64,000 bases of DNA from Robbsia andropogonis (GTDB taxonomy: Bacteria; Pseudomonadota; Gammaproteobacteria; Burkholderiales; Burkholderiaceae), in the NCBI RefSeq assembly GCF_000970345.1, contig NZ_LAQU01000001.1, positions 310,001 through 374,000 of the forward strand, given 5' to 3'. Position 1 is the first letter of the stretch; each line of letters begins with the position of its first letter. The notes beneath the pieces are model-generated. The model was not told where the DNA came from, did no database searches, and saw nothing but the letters and a program-made list of their open reading frames with translations. The position numbers and the translations under genes were made by a program. Of the stretch, positions 37,501 through 46,047 are shown piece after piece.

Positions 37501-38628
37501 GGCGAGCAAGGGGTGCGCATGCTGATGCAGCTGCGTGTCGTCCAATATCGCCGGCATGCTCGATTTACGCGACTGTCGCGCCCGCGTGGCGCGCAGCAGA
37601 TCCTTGTCCGCGATGATATCGGCCCAGTAATGGCGACACGGGTTATGAACACACAACAGCACCTGAGTCCAGGGCGCGATGGCCGACAAGACCTCCAAGG
37701 CCTGCTGCGGTAGCGAAGAAATACCAAAGACGATCAGGCGGCGCGGCAGCATCCTCGCGCGCGTGGCGTCCACGGCGGGTTGCAACACCTCATCGGGGAT
37801 GGCGTTCCAATCGATGGTATCGGCGGCATCGGACACATCGGCGTCCAACGAAGCCGCGTCACGCGCGTCCGTGGTGCCGCGCACGCGACGCGCCACGGAC
37901 GCGCGCATGTGCGCGATTCGCGTCAGGAAGCGTCGATGAATTTCCGCCCGGCTCGAACGCGCGCGCGCGTCGCCCTCGTTGCCGCTTTCTTCCGCTTCGC
38001 GATCATCACGATGATCGCGCCCGACGTCCTCCAGCAAGGCGCGCCACAAACGCGGTTGCCAGGCAAGCGACGCGGCAATCGGCTGGGTGCCTTGTCGGCT
38101 GGTCTGGATATCGTCACGACCATTGGCCCACCCCTCCAGCCAATCCGCCCTGTACACCTGATATTGATCGAACAGATCCGCCAGCCGCTCGGCCAGTTGA
38201 TACCGCTTACGCATATCGGCATCGCGCGCCAGAAAGCGGCGCAAGGGCACGAACGTCGGATCCTCGAGCAGCGTCGGCAGCAATCGCATCAACCGCCAGG
38301 TCATCAGCGCCTTATCAAACGGCGAGGTGCGAGGCACCGCATCCTCACCCAGTACGGCACGATAAACCTGCCAGAGAAACCGCGATGGCAGTTGCGCATC
38401 CAGCGCGGCCGCAATGCCGCAACCGCCGCTCCCCGCCGCCGCGTCCGCATCCTGCGCAAGCGCGAGCTTCAGCCATTGCGCAATACCGTTGCTCTGAACC
38501 AGCACGACCTCGGTTTCCAATGGCCCCAGCGGATGGCGTGTGATCCATTGCACCAGCAATGCGCGCAACGCGTCCGGCTGATTGCCATGAATGACCATGA
38601 AGCCAGGACGCAGAAAAGGAGGTCGCAT
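34513..38628 (-). CDS. recC: Exodeoxyribonuclease V subunit gamma (RecC)
   Basis: A 1371-residue RecC, the subunit that splits the DNA strands and recognises Chi. It opens with FMVIHGNQPDALRALLVQW and ETEVVLVQSNGIAQWLKLALA, the conserved RecC start. FRMVCLLGMNDGDYPRT is the characteristic degenerate helicase motif near residue 800, and the C-terminal inactive nuclease-like domain follows. First gene of the operon. ATG 38628 is preferred; an in-frame TTG at 38649 would add seven residues. Only about 50 bases separate it from the divergent histidine phosphatase gene, so the two promoters must be compact or overlapping. Confidence 0.93.
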   Translation of the reverse strand: MRPPFLRPGFMVIHGNQPDALRALLVQWITRHPLGPLETEVVLVQSNGIAQWLKLALAQDADAAAGSGGCGIAAALDAQLPSRFLWQVYRAVLGEDAVPRTSPFDKALMTWRLMRLLPTLLEDPTFVPLRRFLARDADMRKRYQLAERLADLFDQYQVYRADWLEGWANGRDDIQTSRQGTQPIAASLAWQPRLWRALLEDVGRDHRDDREAEESGNEGDARARSSRAEIHRRFLTRIAHMRASVARRVRGTTDARDAASLDADVSDAADTIDWNAIPDEVLQPAVDATRARMLPRRLIVFGISSLPQQALEVLSAIAPWTQVLLCVHNPCRHYWADIIADKDLLRATRARQSRKSSMPAILDDTQLHQHAHPLLAAWGKQGRDFIGLLDQHDDAQSYSARFADIDRRIDLFESYGETTLLQQLQDDILALRPLGETRERWPAVDPDEDASIRFHRTHSTQREVEVLHDQLLAAFADDPTLQPRDVIVMVPDIDHYAPHVQAVFGLTVTRDPRHVPYQLADQGALRHDPLLGAVEMLLGLPQSRLALSDVLDLLDVPALRARFGIAEGDLPLLRRWMVGANIRWGLDAAQREDVAWPDSDDAESAEGRGNLPDLNAGRVGVPEQNSWLFGLRRMLLGYAVGSDAAWRGIEPLDEIGGLDAALLGPLTHLLDTLHRYWRLLRDTVSPSDWGVRLRGLLADCFDVDALAGVGAGNGKGTDGRNGAWTSGEIESRDGLTLLRLDATLQSWLDACAESRMTDAIPLSVVREHWLAQMEQRGLSQPFFAGAVTFATLMPMRAIPFRMVCLLGMNDGDYPRTRVPMDFDLMAADYRPGDRSRREDDRYLFLEAVLSARDRLHISWVGRSIHDNSERPTSVLVAQLRDHLAAGWRLARQDDDGAAPASTALLSVGHDDALLSALTVDHRMQPFNRAYFADTGDPRLFSFAREWRDGLVAQAEARRQRTINSVPVAATGLASVSRQSSPLPPIAWDGELTVHHLVDFLRNPVRAFFRTRLKVTFETDDPIGEDQEPFVVDGLQTWALQDELIRRRGAVQRALLSGDAHGAVDGNAAHHVAADQAAIAATLHAVVDAQLRRFARRGALPVGAFGDAAVAALREPLVPLFAQYDGLLATWPYRLPDEALDYRYPIDAVDGDADARQVLDWITGLRGADDGARARIVTSSSALISTTQSYRRDRAIPHWVEHLAAHISGGPLTTWVLSKKGEMQFAPIADADALAFWQALLRAWEIGMRAPLPLAIRAGFTWLERGGARAGHLSDGDDIRPGAAQASAVPDAVVPDVDPGGPGSDAWEAARAVYEDGASTTPAERDENPYLGRAFPTFASLWAHGDAAYWTRTLLEPIYHALPRKHRTKGER

Positions 38629-38677
38629 TGCGGGAACGGGGTCGGACAACTGCGTGCGAAACCGCTATTCTAAGCTA

Positions 38678-39430
38678 ATGGTGCACGACGCCATGCCCCC
38701 ACTACCCTCCCTGGACGACGAAACGCTCATGTCGATTCCTTCCGTCACCCGTTTCCCTTCCGAGGTCGAAGGAGACAACCTCCGCACGACCCCGGACGCC
38801 GTCATCCCCTCGCATGCGGAAATCTGGTTGATCCGCCACGGCGAGACCGCCTGGAGCAAGTCGGGACAGCATACAGGCCGTACCGACGTGCCCTTGACCG
38901 AGACCGGTCGCGAGCAGGCCATGGCACTCCGGCCCGCACTTGCCGATGTGGATTTCCAGGCGGTCTGGTACAGCCCCCTTTCCCGCGCTCGCGAGACCTG
39001 CATGCTCTCCGGCATTCTCGGGCCAAACGGCGCGGCAGCACGGGAATGCCTCGCGCAACCCGATGTACAAGAATGGGATTACGGCATCTACGAGGGCCGT
39101 ACCACGGCGGATATCCGGCGCAGCGAGCCCGACTGGGCTGTCTGGGAGTCGCCGATGCCCGATGGCGAAAGTCTGCACGACATCGCCGTGCGTGCGCATC
39201 GCACGGCGGATGGGCTGCGTGCCGCCTTGTCAAGCACCCGCAACCAGTCGGACCGACCGCGGATCGCGGTGTTCTCGCATGGCCATTTCCTGCGGGTACT
39301 GGCCGGCACCTGGATAGGCGACGCCCGCCTGGGCCGCCATCTGACACTCGACACGGCGACCATCAGCGTGCTGGGCTTTGACAGGGAAACCCCGGCGATT
39401 CGGCGCTGGAATTGGCGCGCGAGCCTTTAA
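38678..39430 (+). CDS. Histidine phosphatase family protein (phosphoglycerate mutase-like)
   Basis: A 250-residue cytoplasmic enzyme of the 2-His phosphatase clan. The catalytic LIRHGETAW motif (phospho-His) lies near residue 55, a second WYSPLSRARET block follows, and the C-terminal FSHGHFLRVLA supplies the second His. The substrate cannot be told; small-molecule phosphatases and GpmB-like proteins share this layout. Possible starts are ATG 38678, 38693 or 38729; the longest frame (38591) overlaps recC. Its stop overlaps the convergent EamA gene by four bases. Confidence 0.85.
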   Translation: MVHDAMPPLPSLDDETLMSIPSVTRFPSEVEGDNLRTTPDAVIPSHAEIWLIRHGETAWSKSGQHTGRTDVPLTETGREQAMALRPALADVDFQAVWYSPLSRARETCMLSGILGPNGAAARECLAQPDVQEWDYGIYEGRTTADIRRSEPDWAVWESPMPDGESLHDIAVRAHRTADGLRAALSSTRNQSDRPRIAVFSHGHFLRVLAGTWIGDARLGRHLTLDTATISVLGFDRETPAIRRWNWRASL

Positions 39431-40467
39431 CCCCGTACTGAGACACTCCTGGCGGGTTGCAGCGGTCGCTTGCCGCCAATGCCGCTGGCCAGAATGGTGC
39501 CGACCAGCACGATGCCCGTGCCCAGCAGCGTCAGAGACGTCAGCGCTTCCTTCAGGAATATCGCGCCCCAGAGCAACCCGAACACCGGGATCAGGAAGGT
39601 GACCGATACGGCGCGCGCCGGTCCGGCGCTCGCGATCAGCGCGAAATACAGCCCGTAGGCGAAAGCCGTGCAAAAAAGGCCCAGCAGCGCCACCGCGATC
39701 CAGGCCTCCGGCGGGATCGGGGCCAGGGGCCACCATAACCATGCCAGCGGCAACAAGGCAATGGCCGCCACCAGCATGCTGCCACTCGCGACCGCCAAGG
39801 AGTTGACGCCGGTGAGATGCCGCTTCGTGAAGTTCGCCGCAATGCCGTAGCACAGCGTCGCGGCCAATACGGCAAGCGGCGCCAACGGGTTCGACGCCTG
39901 CCCCATCGCCCCCGTCAGGTCCGGCCACACAAGCACGACGACGCCCGCGAGCCCGAGCAACATCCCCACCGCGCGCAGGCGTCCGAGTCGATCGCCGAGC
40001 CAGACGAACGCCACTAACGCCGCCCATAAGGGGGTGGTCGCGTTAATGACCGATGTCACGCCTGCGGACAGCGTCAATTCCGCATACGCGAACAGGCAGA
40101 ATGGCAACGCCTGATTCAACAGTCCGACAACGATCAACGCCGGCCAGTGGCCCCGCATTGCAGCAAAACCGCTCGGAGCGGCCTGGCGGGCAGCGGACCC
40201 GAGCGGCATGGGCGGCACGATCGGCAAGACGGGCGCCGCCTGCGACTCCGCCAACGGCCCGTCGGACCTGCCGATCGATGGCGCCGCAGCCCTCCTTGTC
40301 CGCTGCTTCACGAGCATGAACGCGATCAGGCAAGCGGCTGCGATCGTCACGCGCATCGCCATCAGCGGCACCGGTCCAAACGGCCCTGCTCCAATCCGGA
40401 TAAACAGGAACGAAGCACCCCAGAGCGCCGCCAGGAAAATCAGCATGCCAAACATTCGCGTTGTCAT
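39427..40467 (-). CDS. EamA/DMT-family transporter
   Basis: A 346-residue membrane protein with two EamA repeats, about ten helices. The first repeat starts with FGMLIFLAALWGASFLFIR and the second around LAPLAVLAATLCYGIAANF. A long polar loop rich in Pro and Ala (about residues 55-95) follows the second helix. The substrate is unknown; likely a metabolite exporter. ATG 40467 opens the first helix and is preferred to the frame start at 40500. A TetR regulator is divergent about 370 bases upstream and may control it (inference). Confidence 0.83.
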   Translation of the reverse strand: MTTRMFGMLIFLAALWGASFLFIRIGAGPFGPVPLMAMRVTIAAACLIAFMLVKQRTRRAAAPSIGRSDGPLAESQAAPVLPIVPPMPLGSAARQAAPSGFAAMRGHWPALIVVGLLNQALPFCLFAYAELTLSAGVTSVINATTPLWAALVAFVWLGDRLGRLRAVGMLLGLAGVVVLVWPDLTGAMGQASNPLAPLAVLAATLCYGIAANFTKRHLTGVNSLAVASGSMLVAAIALLPLAWLWWPLAPIPPEAWIAVALLGLFCTAFAYGLYFALIASAGPARAVSVTFLIPVFGLLWGAIFLKEALTSLTLLGTGIVLVGTILASGIGGKRPLQPARSVSVRG

Positions 40468-40837
40468 TACGTCACTATTCCAATGGGTCGCGCGTGGCAA
40501 CCCGGTATTTCAAAAAGAGGATGTGCGGGTATGGCAATACCCCACGTTGGGCATCGCGACCAATCCAACCACTATAAAAACAGGCTTGGGTGATAAGACA
40601 ACACCACAACAAGGCCTTCCTGCGAACGGATTAGCATGCGCCTTGTTTTTAGTCGATCGTTTGTCCTGAATCGCCGTTATCAGAAATTGCACGTTACTTT
40701 ATCGTCGTTGCGCGATACTCTAAGAGAACCTGGTTGGCGCGTAAAACGAGATGTCGTCCATGGCGATGTGAAATCCGCTCACATATCGCCATCTTGGTGT
40801 CCAACCCCCAGATCGGTACGGATTATGGAGATTCCAT
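40468..40837. other. Divergent spacer between EamA and TetR genes
   Basis: About 370 bases without a gene. It contains the operator-like repeat at 40760-40792 and presumably the promoters of both flanking genes. No other structure was seen. Confidence 0.5.
40760..40792. promoter_or_regulatory. Inverted repeat upstream of the TetR gene, likely operator
   Basis: ATGGCGATGTGA (40760-40771) faces TCACATATCGCCAT (40779-40792), an inverted repeat broken only by a two-base insertion in one arm. It ends 45 bases before the TetR start codon, the normal place for an autoregulatory TetR site. Confidence 0.5.
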
Positions 40838-41620
40838 ATGCAAGGGCGGGACGCGACGGCGACAAGGAACCGCATCCTGGACGCCTGTGAGCAGGTCTAT
40901 GCCACACAAGGCGTTGAAGGCTTGACTTTACGCACGATCACGGAACGGGCGTCGGTCAACCTTGCATCGGTCAACTACCATTTCGGTACAAAAGAAGTAC
41001 TGACCGCAGAGATGCTGAAACGACGCGTCACACCATTGCATCAGGACAGACTGGTGTTGCTGGATATGGTGGAAGCGCAATATGGCGCGCAGATCCGGCC
41101 CACCCATGTGCTCGGTGCCGTCTTACTGCCGATGCTCATGATGCTGACAACGCCGAATGCGGCGGACCACCTACTATCGTTTGTATTACGTTTTTCGTCC
41201 GATCCGGCAACGATCGTCCGTGAGGCGATGAAATCGGCGTTCCATCATGTCAGCGATAGAGTGGATGCCGCTTTATCCGCCAGCGCAAGGCATATGCCGC
41301 CGGACGATGCCGTCTGGCGCGCACGGATCTTTTTTAACGCGTTTCCCGGCACCGTTGCGAATCAGAATCTGGTCACCATGCTGATCGACTTGATGAAAAC
41401 GCCGAACGTGACGGCGCTGGACATGCTGGTGCAATTCGGCACCGTTATCGAATGCGTGCTGCATCACGATGCGCGCGAGGAAACGGTGATCGGGCTGGCG
41501 CGAGATACGTTATCGATTTTGAAGGGCTCCCCCACGCTGACCATCCTTGGCGAGCGGATGGTCTTGATGCCCGCCTCTCCCGTGTCGCCTCCGTCCCCGT
41601 TTCCTAGCTGGGGGACCTGA
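40838..41620 (+). CDS. TetR/AcrR-family transcriptional regulator
   Basis: A 260-residue repressor. The N-terminal HTH (about 10-55) reads RNRILDACEQVYATQGVEG then LTLRTITERASVNLASVNYHF, textbook TetR. The C-terminal ligand-binding part is mostly helical, with a CerR-type flavour (LRFSSDPATIVREAM), and ends in a Pro/Ser-rich tail. A GGAG lies upstream of the ATG. It is divergent from an EamA transporter and has an operator-like inverted repeat just upstream, so it probably regulates itself and perhaps that transporter. The ligand is unknown. Confidence 0.87.
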   Translation: MQGRDATATRNRILDACEQVYATQGVEGLTLRTITERASVNLASVNYHFGTKEVLTAEMLKRRVTPLHQDRLVLLDMVEAQYGAQIRPTHVLGAVLLPMLMMLTTPNAADHLLSFVLRFSSDPATIVREAMKSAFHHVSDRVDAALSASARHMPPDDAVWRARIFFNAFPGTVANQNLVTMLIDLMKTPNVTALDMLVQFGTVIECVLHHDAREETVIGLARDTLSILKGSPTLTILGERMVLMPASPVSPPSPFPSWGT

Positions 41621-41696
41621 GCAGACACGGCGCCCGATGGCGAGGGTGAAACGGGGAATGTCGCCCGCCGCTACCGCCATCGTCCCAATCCCTGAA

Positions 41697-42467
41697 TCAT
41701 TGCCGCAGCCAAGCGCCGGTCAGCGCGTCGCGAATCGGCGTGGCACCTTCCTGCGTCCCGAGGGGGGCGTCGACAAAACCGTCCAAACGCGTACCGAAAT
41801 AGTCCAGCAGCGTGGCCGTGTCCCGGGCCGGCGGCTGCCCGTGGAGGTTGGCGCTCGTGGAGACCAATGCACCACCAAAGGCATCGCATAAAGCAGCGGC
41901 CGGGGGATGTGCGGTTACCCGCAGCGCAATGCCGGCGTGCCCGCCTGTCACCCACTCTGGAATCACACTCGCGCGCGGAAAGACCCACGTCATCGGACCC
42001 GGCCACGTATCATTTACCTCCGCCCAGACGCGCGCACGTGTTGCCGCGTCTAGCGCGGACAGGTCGATCAACGGGAGCACCTGCTCGATCCGCGATGCGA
42101 TCAACAGCACCCCAACCGTGGGTGGTCGCTGTTTCAGTGTAAATATCCGCGCCACCGCGGCGGCATTGAACGGGTCGGCGCCCAGGCCGAAAACGCCCTC
42201 GGTGGGATACGCAAGAACGTCGCCGTCGCGGAGTGCCTGCCCCGCATCCCGCAGTGAGCGCAGCGGCGCAACGGCGTTGCCTGCGAGATTAGCATCGGCG
42301 GCGGGCGGCACATCCTGTCCCGGCACCGCGGCAGCCTCCACGCCCCTGTCACCCTTGCGGCGTCCTGCCCCGCCCCAACCATAGCGCACCGGACGTCCGG
42401 CGTCGATGGGTAAATCGGCATGCTCTCCCCCGCGCGATTCGCCCGGGATGTGGTGATCCGTCATCAT
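41697..42467 (-). CDS. L-threonylcarbamoyladenylate synthase (Sua5/YciO/YrdC/TsaC family)
   Basis: A 256-residue protein with the YrdC fold from about residue 70: LAYPTEGVFGLGADPFN, the RNA/nucleotide-binding FTLKQRPPTVGVLLIA and ALVSTSANLHGQP. This enzyme makes threonylcarbamoyl-AMP from threonine, bicarbonate and ATP for the t6A37 modification of ANN-decoding tRNAs. The N-terminal 65 residues are extra and low-complexity, so the true start may be further inside; ATG 42467 is the longest. It follows nadC by 15 bases on the same strand and is probably co-transcribed with it. Confidence 0.85.
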   Translation of the reverse strand: MMTDHHIPGESRGGEHADLPIDAGRPVRYGWGGAGRRKGDRGVEAAAVPGQDVPPAADANLAGNAVAPLRSLRDAGQALRDGDVLAYPTEGVFGLGADPFNAAAVARIFTLKQRPPTVGVLLIASRIEQVLPLIDLSALDAATRARVWAEVNDTWPGPMTWVFPRASVIPEWVTGGHAGIALRVTAHPPAAALCDAFGGALVSTSANLHGQPPARDTATLLDYFGTRLDGFVDAPLGTQEGATPIRDALTGAWLRQ

Positions 42468-42482
42468 CGCCTCCCGCTGCGT

Positions 42483-43316
42483 TCAGGCCTCATCCAGGCC
42501 GATATCGACGCTCGACGCGGCCTGGGTGAGTTTGCTCGTGGAAATGTAGTCGACACCGGTCCGGGCAACGTCACCGATCGTCGTCAGGTTGATGCCGCCC
42601 GACGCCTCGAGCTTCGTGCGCCCGTCGACCAATGCAACAGCCGCGCGCATGTCGTCGAGCGACATGTTGTCGAGCATGATCAAGTCGACCTCCGATGCCA
42701 GCGCCTCGCGCACCTGTTCCAGCCGGTCGCATTCGACTTCGAGTTTCGTCAGCACCGGCAGTTGGCGTCGCGCCCGGCGGACTGCTTCGGCAATGCTGCC
42801 GCAAACAGCAATATGGTTATCCTTGATCATGACGCCGTTATCGAGCCCCAGCCGATGATTCAGGCCGCCACCACACACCACCGCGTGCTTTTCCAACATC
42901 CGCAAGCCCGGCGTGGTCTTGCGCGTATCGATCAGACGCGCGTTCGTGCCCGCCAACGCCGCGACATATTGGGCGGTGGTGTTGGCGATCCCGGACAAAT
43001 GCTGAATCACATTCAGCGCGGTGCGTTCGACGGTCAGCACGCTGCGCGCGTTGCCGGAGACGGTCATCAGCACGGCGCCGGCGGGGACCTTCTCGCCATC
43101 CCGCACACGCACCGCCAACGTCAACGCCGGGTCATAACTACGGAACACGCGCGCGGCAATATCGATCCCCGCCACGATGAGCGGCTCACGCGCGTTCATG
43201 ACGAAACTACCGGTCTCGTCGGGCTCGATCATCAACTGCGCGGTGAGGTCACCATGACCGATATCCTCGGTCAGCCAAAGCGCGATCAGGCGCTCGGTCT
43301 GGAAAATGTCGTACAT
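42483..43316 (-). CDS. nadC: Nicotinate-nucleotide diphosphorylase (carboxylating), NadC
   Basis: A 277-residue enzyme that converts quinolinate and PRPP to nicotinate mononucleotide, CO2 and PPi in de novo NAD synthesis. Hallmarks: LTEDIGHGDLT near the start, TRKTTPGLRMLEKHAV (active-site Arg/Lys), GGGLNHRLGLDNGVMIKDNH (about 157-176) and IMLDNMS, SGGINL for phosphate binding. The usual length is 275-290. ATG 43316 starts the homology; a start eight residues upstream (43340) is also possible, while the frame back to 43817 is not credible. It precedes the tsaC-like gene by 15 bases. Confidence 0.93.
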   Translation of the reverse strand: MYDIFQTERLIALWLTEDIGHGDLTAQLMIEPDETGSFVMNAREPLIVAGIDIAARVFRSYDPALTLAVRVRDGEKVPAGAVLMTVSGNARSVLTVERTALNVIQHLSGIANTTAQYVAALAGTNARLIDTRKTTPGLRMLEKHAVVCGGGLNHRLGLDNGVMIKDNHIAVCGSIAEAVRRARRQLPVLTKLEVECDRLEQVREALASEVDLIMLDNMSLDDMRAAVALVDGRTKLEASGGINLTTIGDVARTGVDYISTSKLTQAASSVDIGLDEA

Positions 43317-43416
43317 GCGAATCGTCCGTTGCAAAGCCATGAAGCCGGCGCGGGCGGCCGGAATAATTTTTTGCCATGATAGCCGTTCTCGCGCATCCGA
43401 ACCGAGGACGGCCCTG

Positions 43417-45999
43417 ATGACCGCATTGCCCCGCGTTTCCTCGTCCGCATCCGACACCCATGCGTCGCCAAAGCGCGCTTCATGCCAGACCACGCCTTTA
43501 CATGGTAAGCCCGACAGCGCACTGCCTGCAGATGGGATCGGCGCAGCGTCTCCACCACCATCCAGGACCGCCCTGCTCTCGCGCATGGGTGCCCTGTGCA
43601 TCGTCAGAGCGCCCGCGGTACCGGCAAGGCCCGCACCCGGCCAGCCTGGCAGTGGCTCGCAGTTCGTACCGAACGAGCCGGAACTCTTTATCGCCGTGAC
43701 AACCACGCCCGGCGAGGCGCAGGCATCGATCCACGCCTTCAACGGCCATGTCGACCTGGGCACGGGTATTCGTACCGCGCTTGCACAGATCGTCGCCGAA
43801 GAATTGGACGTCTGCACGACGGCGGTGACGATGGTGCTCGGCGATGCCGATCAGACGCCGAACCAGGGACCGACGATCGCCAGCGCATCCATTCAGATCA
43901 GCGCGGTGCCACTACGGATGGCCGCGGCACAGGCCCGCGCCGCATTGCTCGCACTGGCCCATGCGCATTTCGGCTACCCGCCGCCCCCCGTCACGCAACC
44001 CGCGACCCGCCCCGACGGCTGGTGTACCGATGCCGGCCAGGTGATTGCGCCCGATGGCCGTGTGGTTGGCTATGGCACGTTGCTGGCAAGGCAGCGACTG
44101 CATCTGACGCTGCGCCTCGACGACACGGTGGCGTTGAAGCCGGTTGCCGACTACCGCGTGGTCGGGACCGCACAGCCACGCCTCGACTTGCCGGCAAAAG
44201 CGCGTGGGGCACTGACGTTCGTCCACGACATGCGGGTGCCCGGCATGTTGCACGGACGCGTGATCAGGCCGCCTTATTCAGGGCACGATTGTGGCGCCTT
44301 CGTGGGGACATCGCTGTTGCACGTCGACGACGCCTCGCTTGCTGGTTTGCCGGGACTGCGCGCCGTGGTCGTCCTCGGCGATTTCGTCGGCGTGGTTGCC
44401 GAGCGCGAGGAGCAGGCGATCCTGGCGGCGCGGCACCTTCGGGTCGAATGGCAACCGATGCAGGCGCCGCACGATGACGCCATCGGCGGCGACGCATTGG
44501 AGGACACCGAAGGCGCTGCCCGCGCCATCCTCGCGGCCCCGGCAAGGCATCGACTGCTGCTCGACGAAGGCGATATCGACCGCGCCGAAGCGGATAACGT
44601 CGCCCGGGGAGGCGTCACGCTGCATCGGCTGTACAGTTGGCCGTTTCAGTTGCATGCGTCCATCGGGCCATCGTGCGCGCTGGCGCACTACCGCGCGGAT
44701 GGCCGGTCGACAGTCTGGTCCGGGACGCAGAATCCGCAGACCTTGCGGCATGATCTCGCGCAATTGATCGGCGCGACCGAGGCCGACATCGAGGTCATTC
44801 GAATGGAAGCGTCAGGTTGCTATGGACGCAACGGCGCCGACGACGTCACCGGCGATGCGCTGCTCCTGTCGCGGGCGGTCGACGCGCCGGTGCGCGTCCA
44901 ATGGTCCCGTGCCGACGAGCATCTCTGGGAACCCAAAGGTGCCGCGCAAACGATGCAGGCGCGCGGCAGTGTTGCCGCCGACGGCACCTTGCTGGCCTAC
45001 GGTCTGACCACGCGCTACCCATCGAACGACGCGCCATTGCTGCCGGCCCTGCTGACCGGCGTGGTGGCCGCCACCCCCCGGGTATTCGAGATGGGAGATC
45101 GTACGCTCGTCTCTCCCTATGTGAGCCCACACCGTCGTTTCATCTGCGAGGATCTGGCGCCGCTGGTGCGCTCGGCCTGGTTGCGCGGCGTCTCGGCGCT
45201 GCCCAACGCGTTTGCGCACGACGCAATGATCGACGAACTGGCATGGCATGCGGGGGTGGATCCGCTTGCTTTCCGCCTGCGGCATCTCCACCAGGATTCG
45301 CGCGCCCAGGATGTGTTGCGTGCGGTGGCAACCCGCGCGGGATGGCAGGCTGGCTGGCGTCCCGGTGGTCAGGAAATGGCGGCGCGAGATCGTGGCGATA
45401 CATCGGTCCCGGCTGCCACATCGGCTTCGATCCAGCCCGCGCGCTGGCTGCATGGACGCGGGCTTTCCTACGCGCGTTACGTCCATAGCCGCTTCCCGGG
45501 CTTCGGCGCGGCGTGGGCGGCCTGGCACGTCGATTTACATGTGTCGCCAGACACCGGCGAGATCCGTATCTCGCGCGTGGTCGTCGGTCATGATGCCGGG
45601 TTGATGATTAATCCGGAGGGCGTGCGGCATCAAGTGGAGGGCAACGTGATTCAGACGCTGAGCCGGACGCTGCTCGAACAGGTACGCTTTGCCGATGGCC
45701 GGGCCGCCGCACGGGAATGGGGCAGCTATCCCTTACTGACATTCGAGCAGGTGCCCGAGATCGACGTCGTTTTGATGGACCGGCCCGGTGAGCCGCCGCT
45801 GGGCGCGGGCGAATCGGCATCGGTTCCCGGTCCTGCCGCCCTTGCCAATGCGCTGTTCGACGCCACGGGCGTACGTTTCCGCGCGCCCCCCTTCACACCG
45901 GAACGGGTGCTGGCGCGGCTCGATGCCGCGCCACGCGAAGGAAACGGCGCGGCTCGTCGCGCGACGGGCGCATCGCTGCTTGGGGCCGGTCAACGTTGA
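43417..45999 (+). CDS. Molybdopterin-binding subunit of a xanthine dehydrogenase-family hydroxylase (NicB/isoquinoline-oxidoreductase-like)
   Basis: About 860 residues of the large Mo-cofactor subunit. The N-terminal FNGHVDLGTGIRTALAQI, the middle SGCYGRNGADDVTGDA, and the C-terminal PPLGAGESASVPGPAA (with the catalytic Glu of GxGE) point to the nicotinate dehydrogenase B / isoquinoline 1-oxidoreductase beta branch. These enzymes work with a separate [2Fe-2S] subunit and often a cytochrome c; neither is encoded nearby, so this is an orphan. The pyridine-type substrate fits the nadC neighbour, but that link is speculative. ATG 43417 has a GAGGA ribosome site; ATG 43585 is an alternative. No twin-arginine signal is visible. 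Confidence 0.8.
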   Translation: MTALPRVSSSASDTHASPKRASCQTTPLHGKPDSALPADGIGAASPPPSRTALLSRMGALCIVRAPAVPARPAPGQPGSGSQFVPNEPELFIAVTTTPGEAQASIHAFNGHVDLGTGIRTALAQIVAEELDVCTTAVTMVLGDADQTPNQGPTIASASIQISAVPLRMAAAQARAALLALAHAHFGYPPPPVTQPATRPDGWCTDAGQVIAPDGRVVGYGTLLARQRLHLTLRLDDTVALKPVADYRVVGTAQPRLDLPAKARGALTFVHDMRVPGMLHGRVIRPPYSGHDCGAFVGTSLLHVDDASLAGLPGLRAVVVLGDFVGVVAEREEQAILAARHLRVEWQPMQAPHDDAIGGDALEDTEGAARAILAAPARHRLLLDEGDIDRAEADNVARGGVTLHRLYSWPFQLHASIGPSCALAHYRADGRSTVWSGTQNPQTLRHDLAQLIGATEADIEVIRMEASGCYGRNGADDVTGDALLLSRAVDAPVRVQWSRADEHLWEPKGAAQTMQARGSVAADGTLLAYGLTTRYPSNDAPLLPALLTGVVAATPRVFEMGDRTLVSPYVSPHRRFICEDLAPLVRSAWLRGVSALPNAFAHDAMIDELAWHAGVDPLAFRLRHLHQDSRAQDVLRAVATRAGWQAGWRPGGQEMAARDRGDTSVPAATSASIQPARWLHGRGLSYARYVHSRFPGFGAAWAAWHVDLHVSPDTGEIRISRVVVGHDAGLMINPEGVRHQVEGNVIQTLSRTLLEQVRFADGRAAAREWGSYPLLTFEQVPEIDVVLMDRPGEPPLGAGESASVPGPAALANALFDATGVRFRAPPFTPERVLARLDAAPREGNGAARRATGASLLGAGQR

Positions 46000-46047
46000 A
46001 ACCATAATCGAGCGACAATGCCGGTTTTTCCGCACCGTTTCTGAATC

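Noticed and set aside
43306-43416. Longest start of the molybdenum hydroxylase frame
   Set aside because: It overlaps the start of nadC; residues before 43417 do not look like the family, and a better ribosome site precedes 43417.
44812-45528. Minus-strand frame of 238 residues
   Set aside because: Shadow of the molybdenum hydroxylase gene; composition is Arg/Gly-rich.
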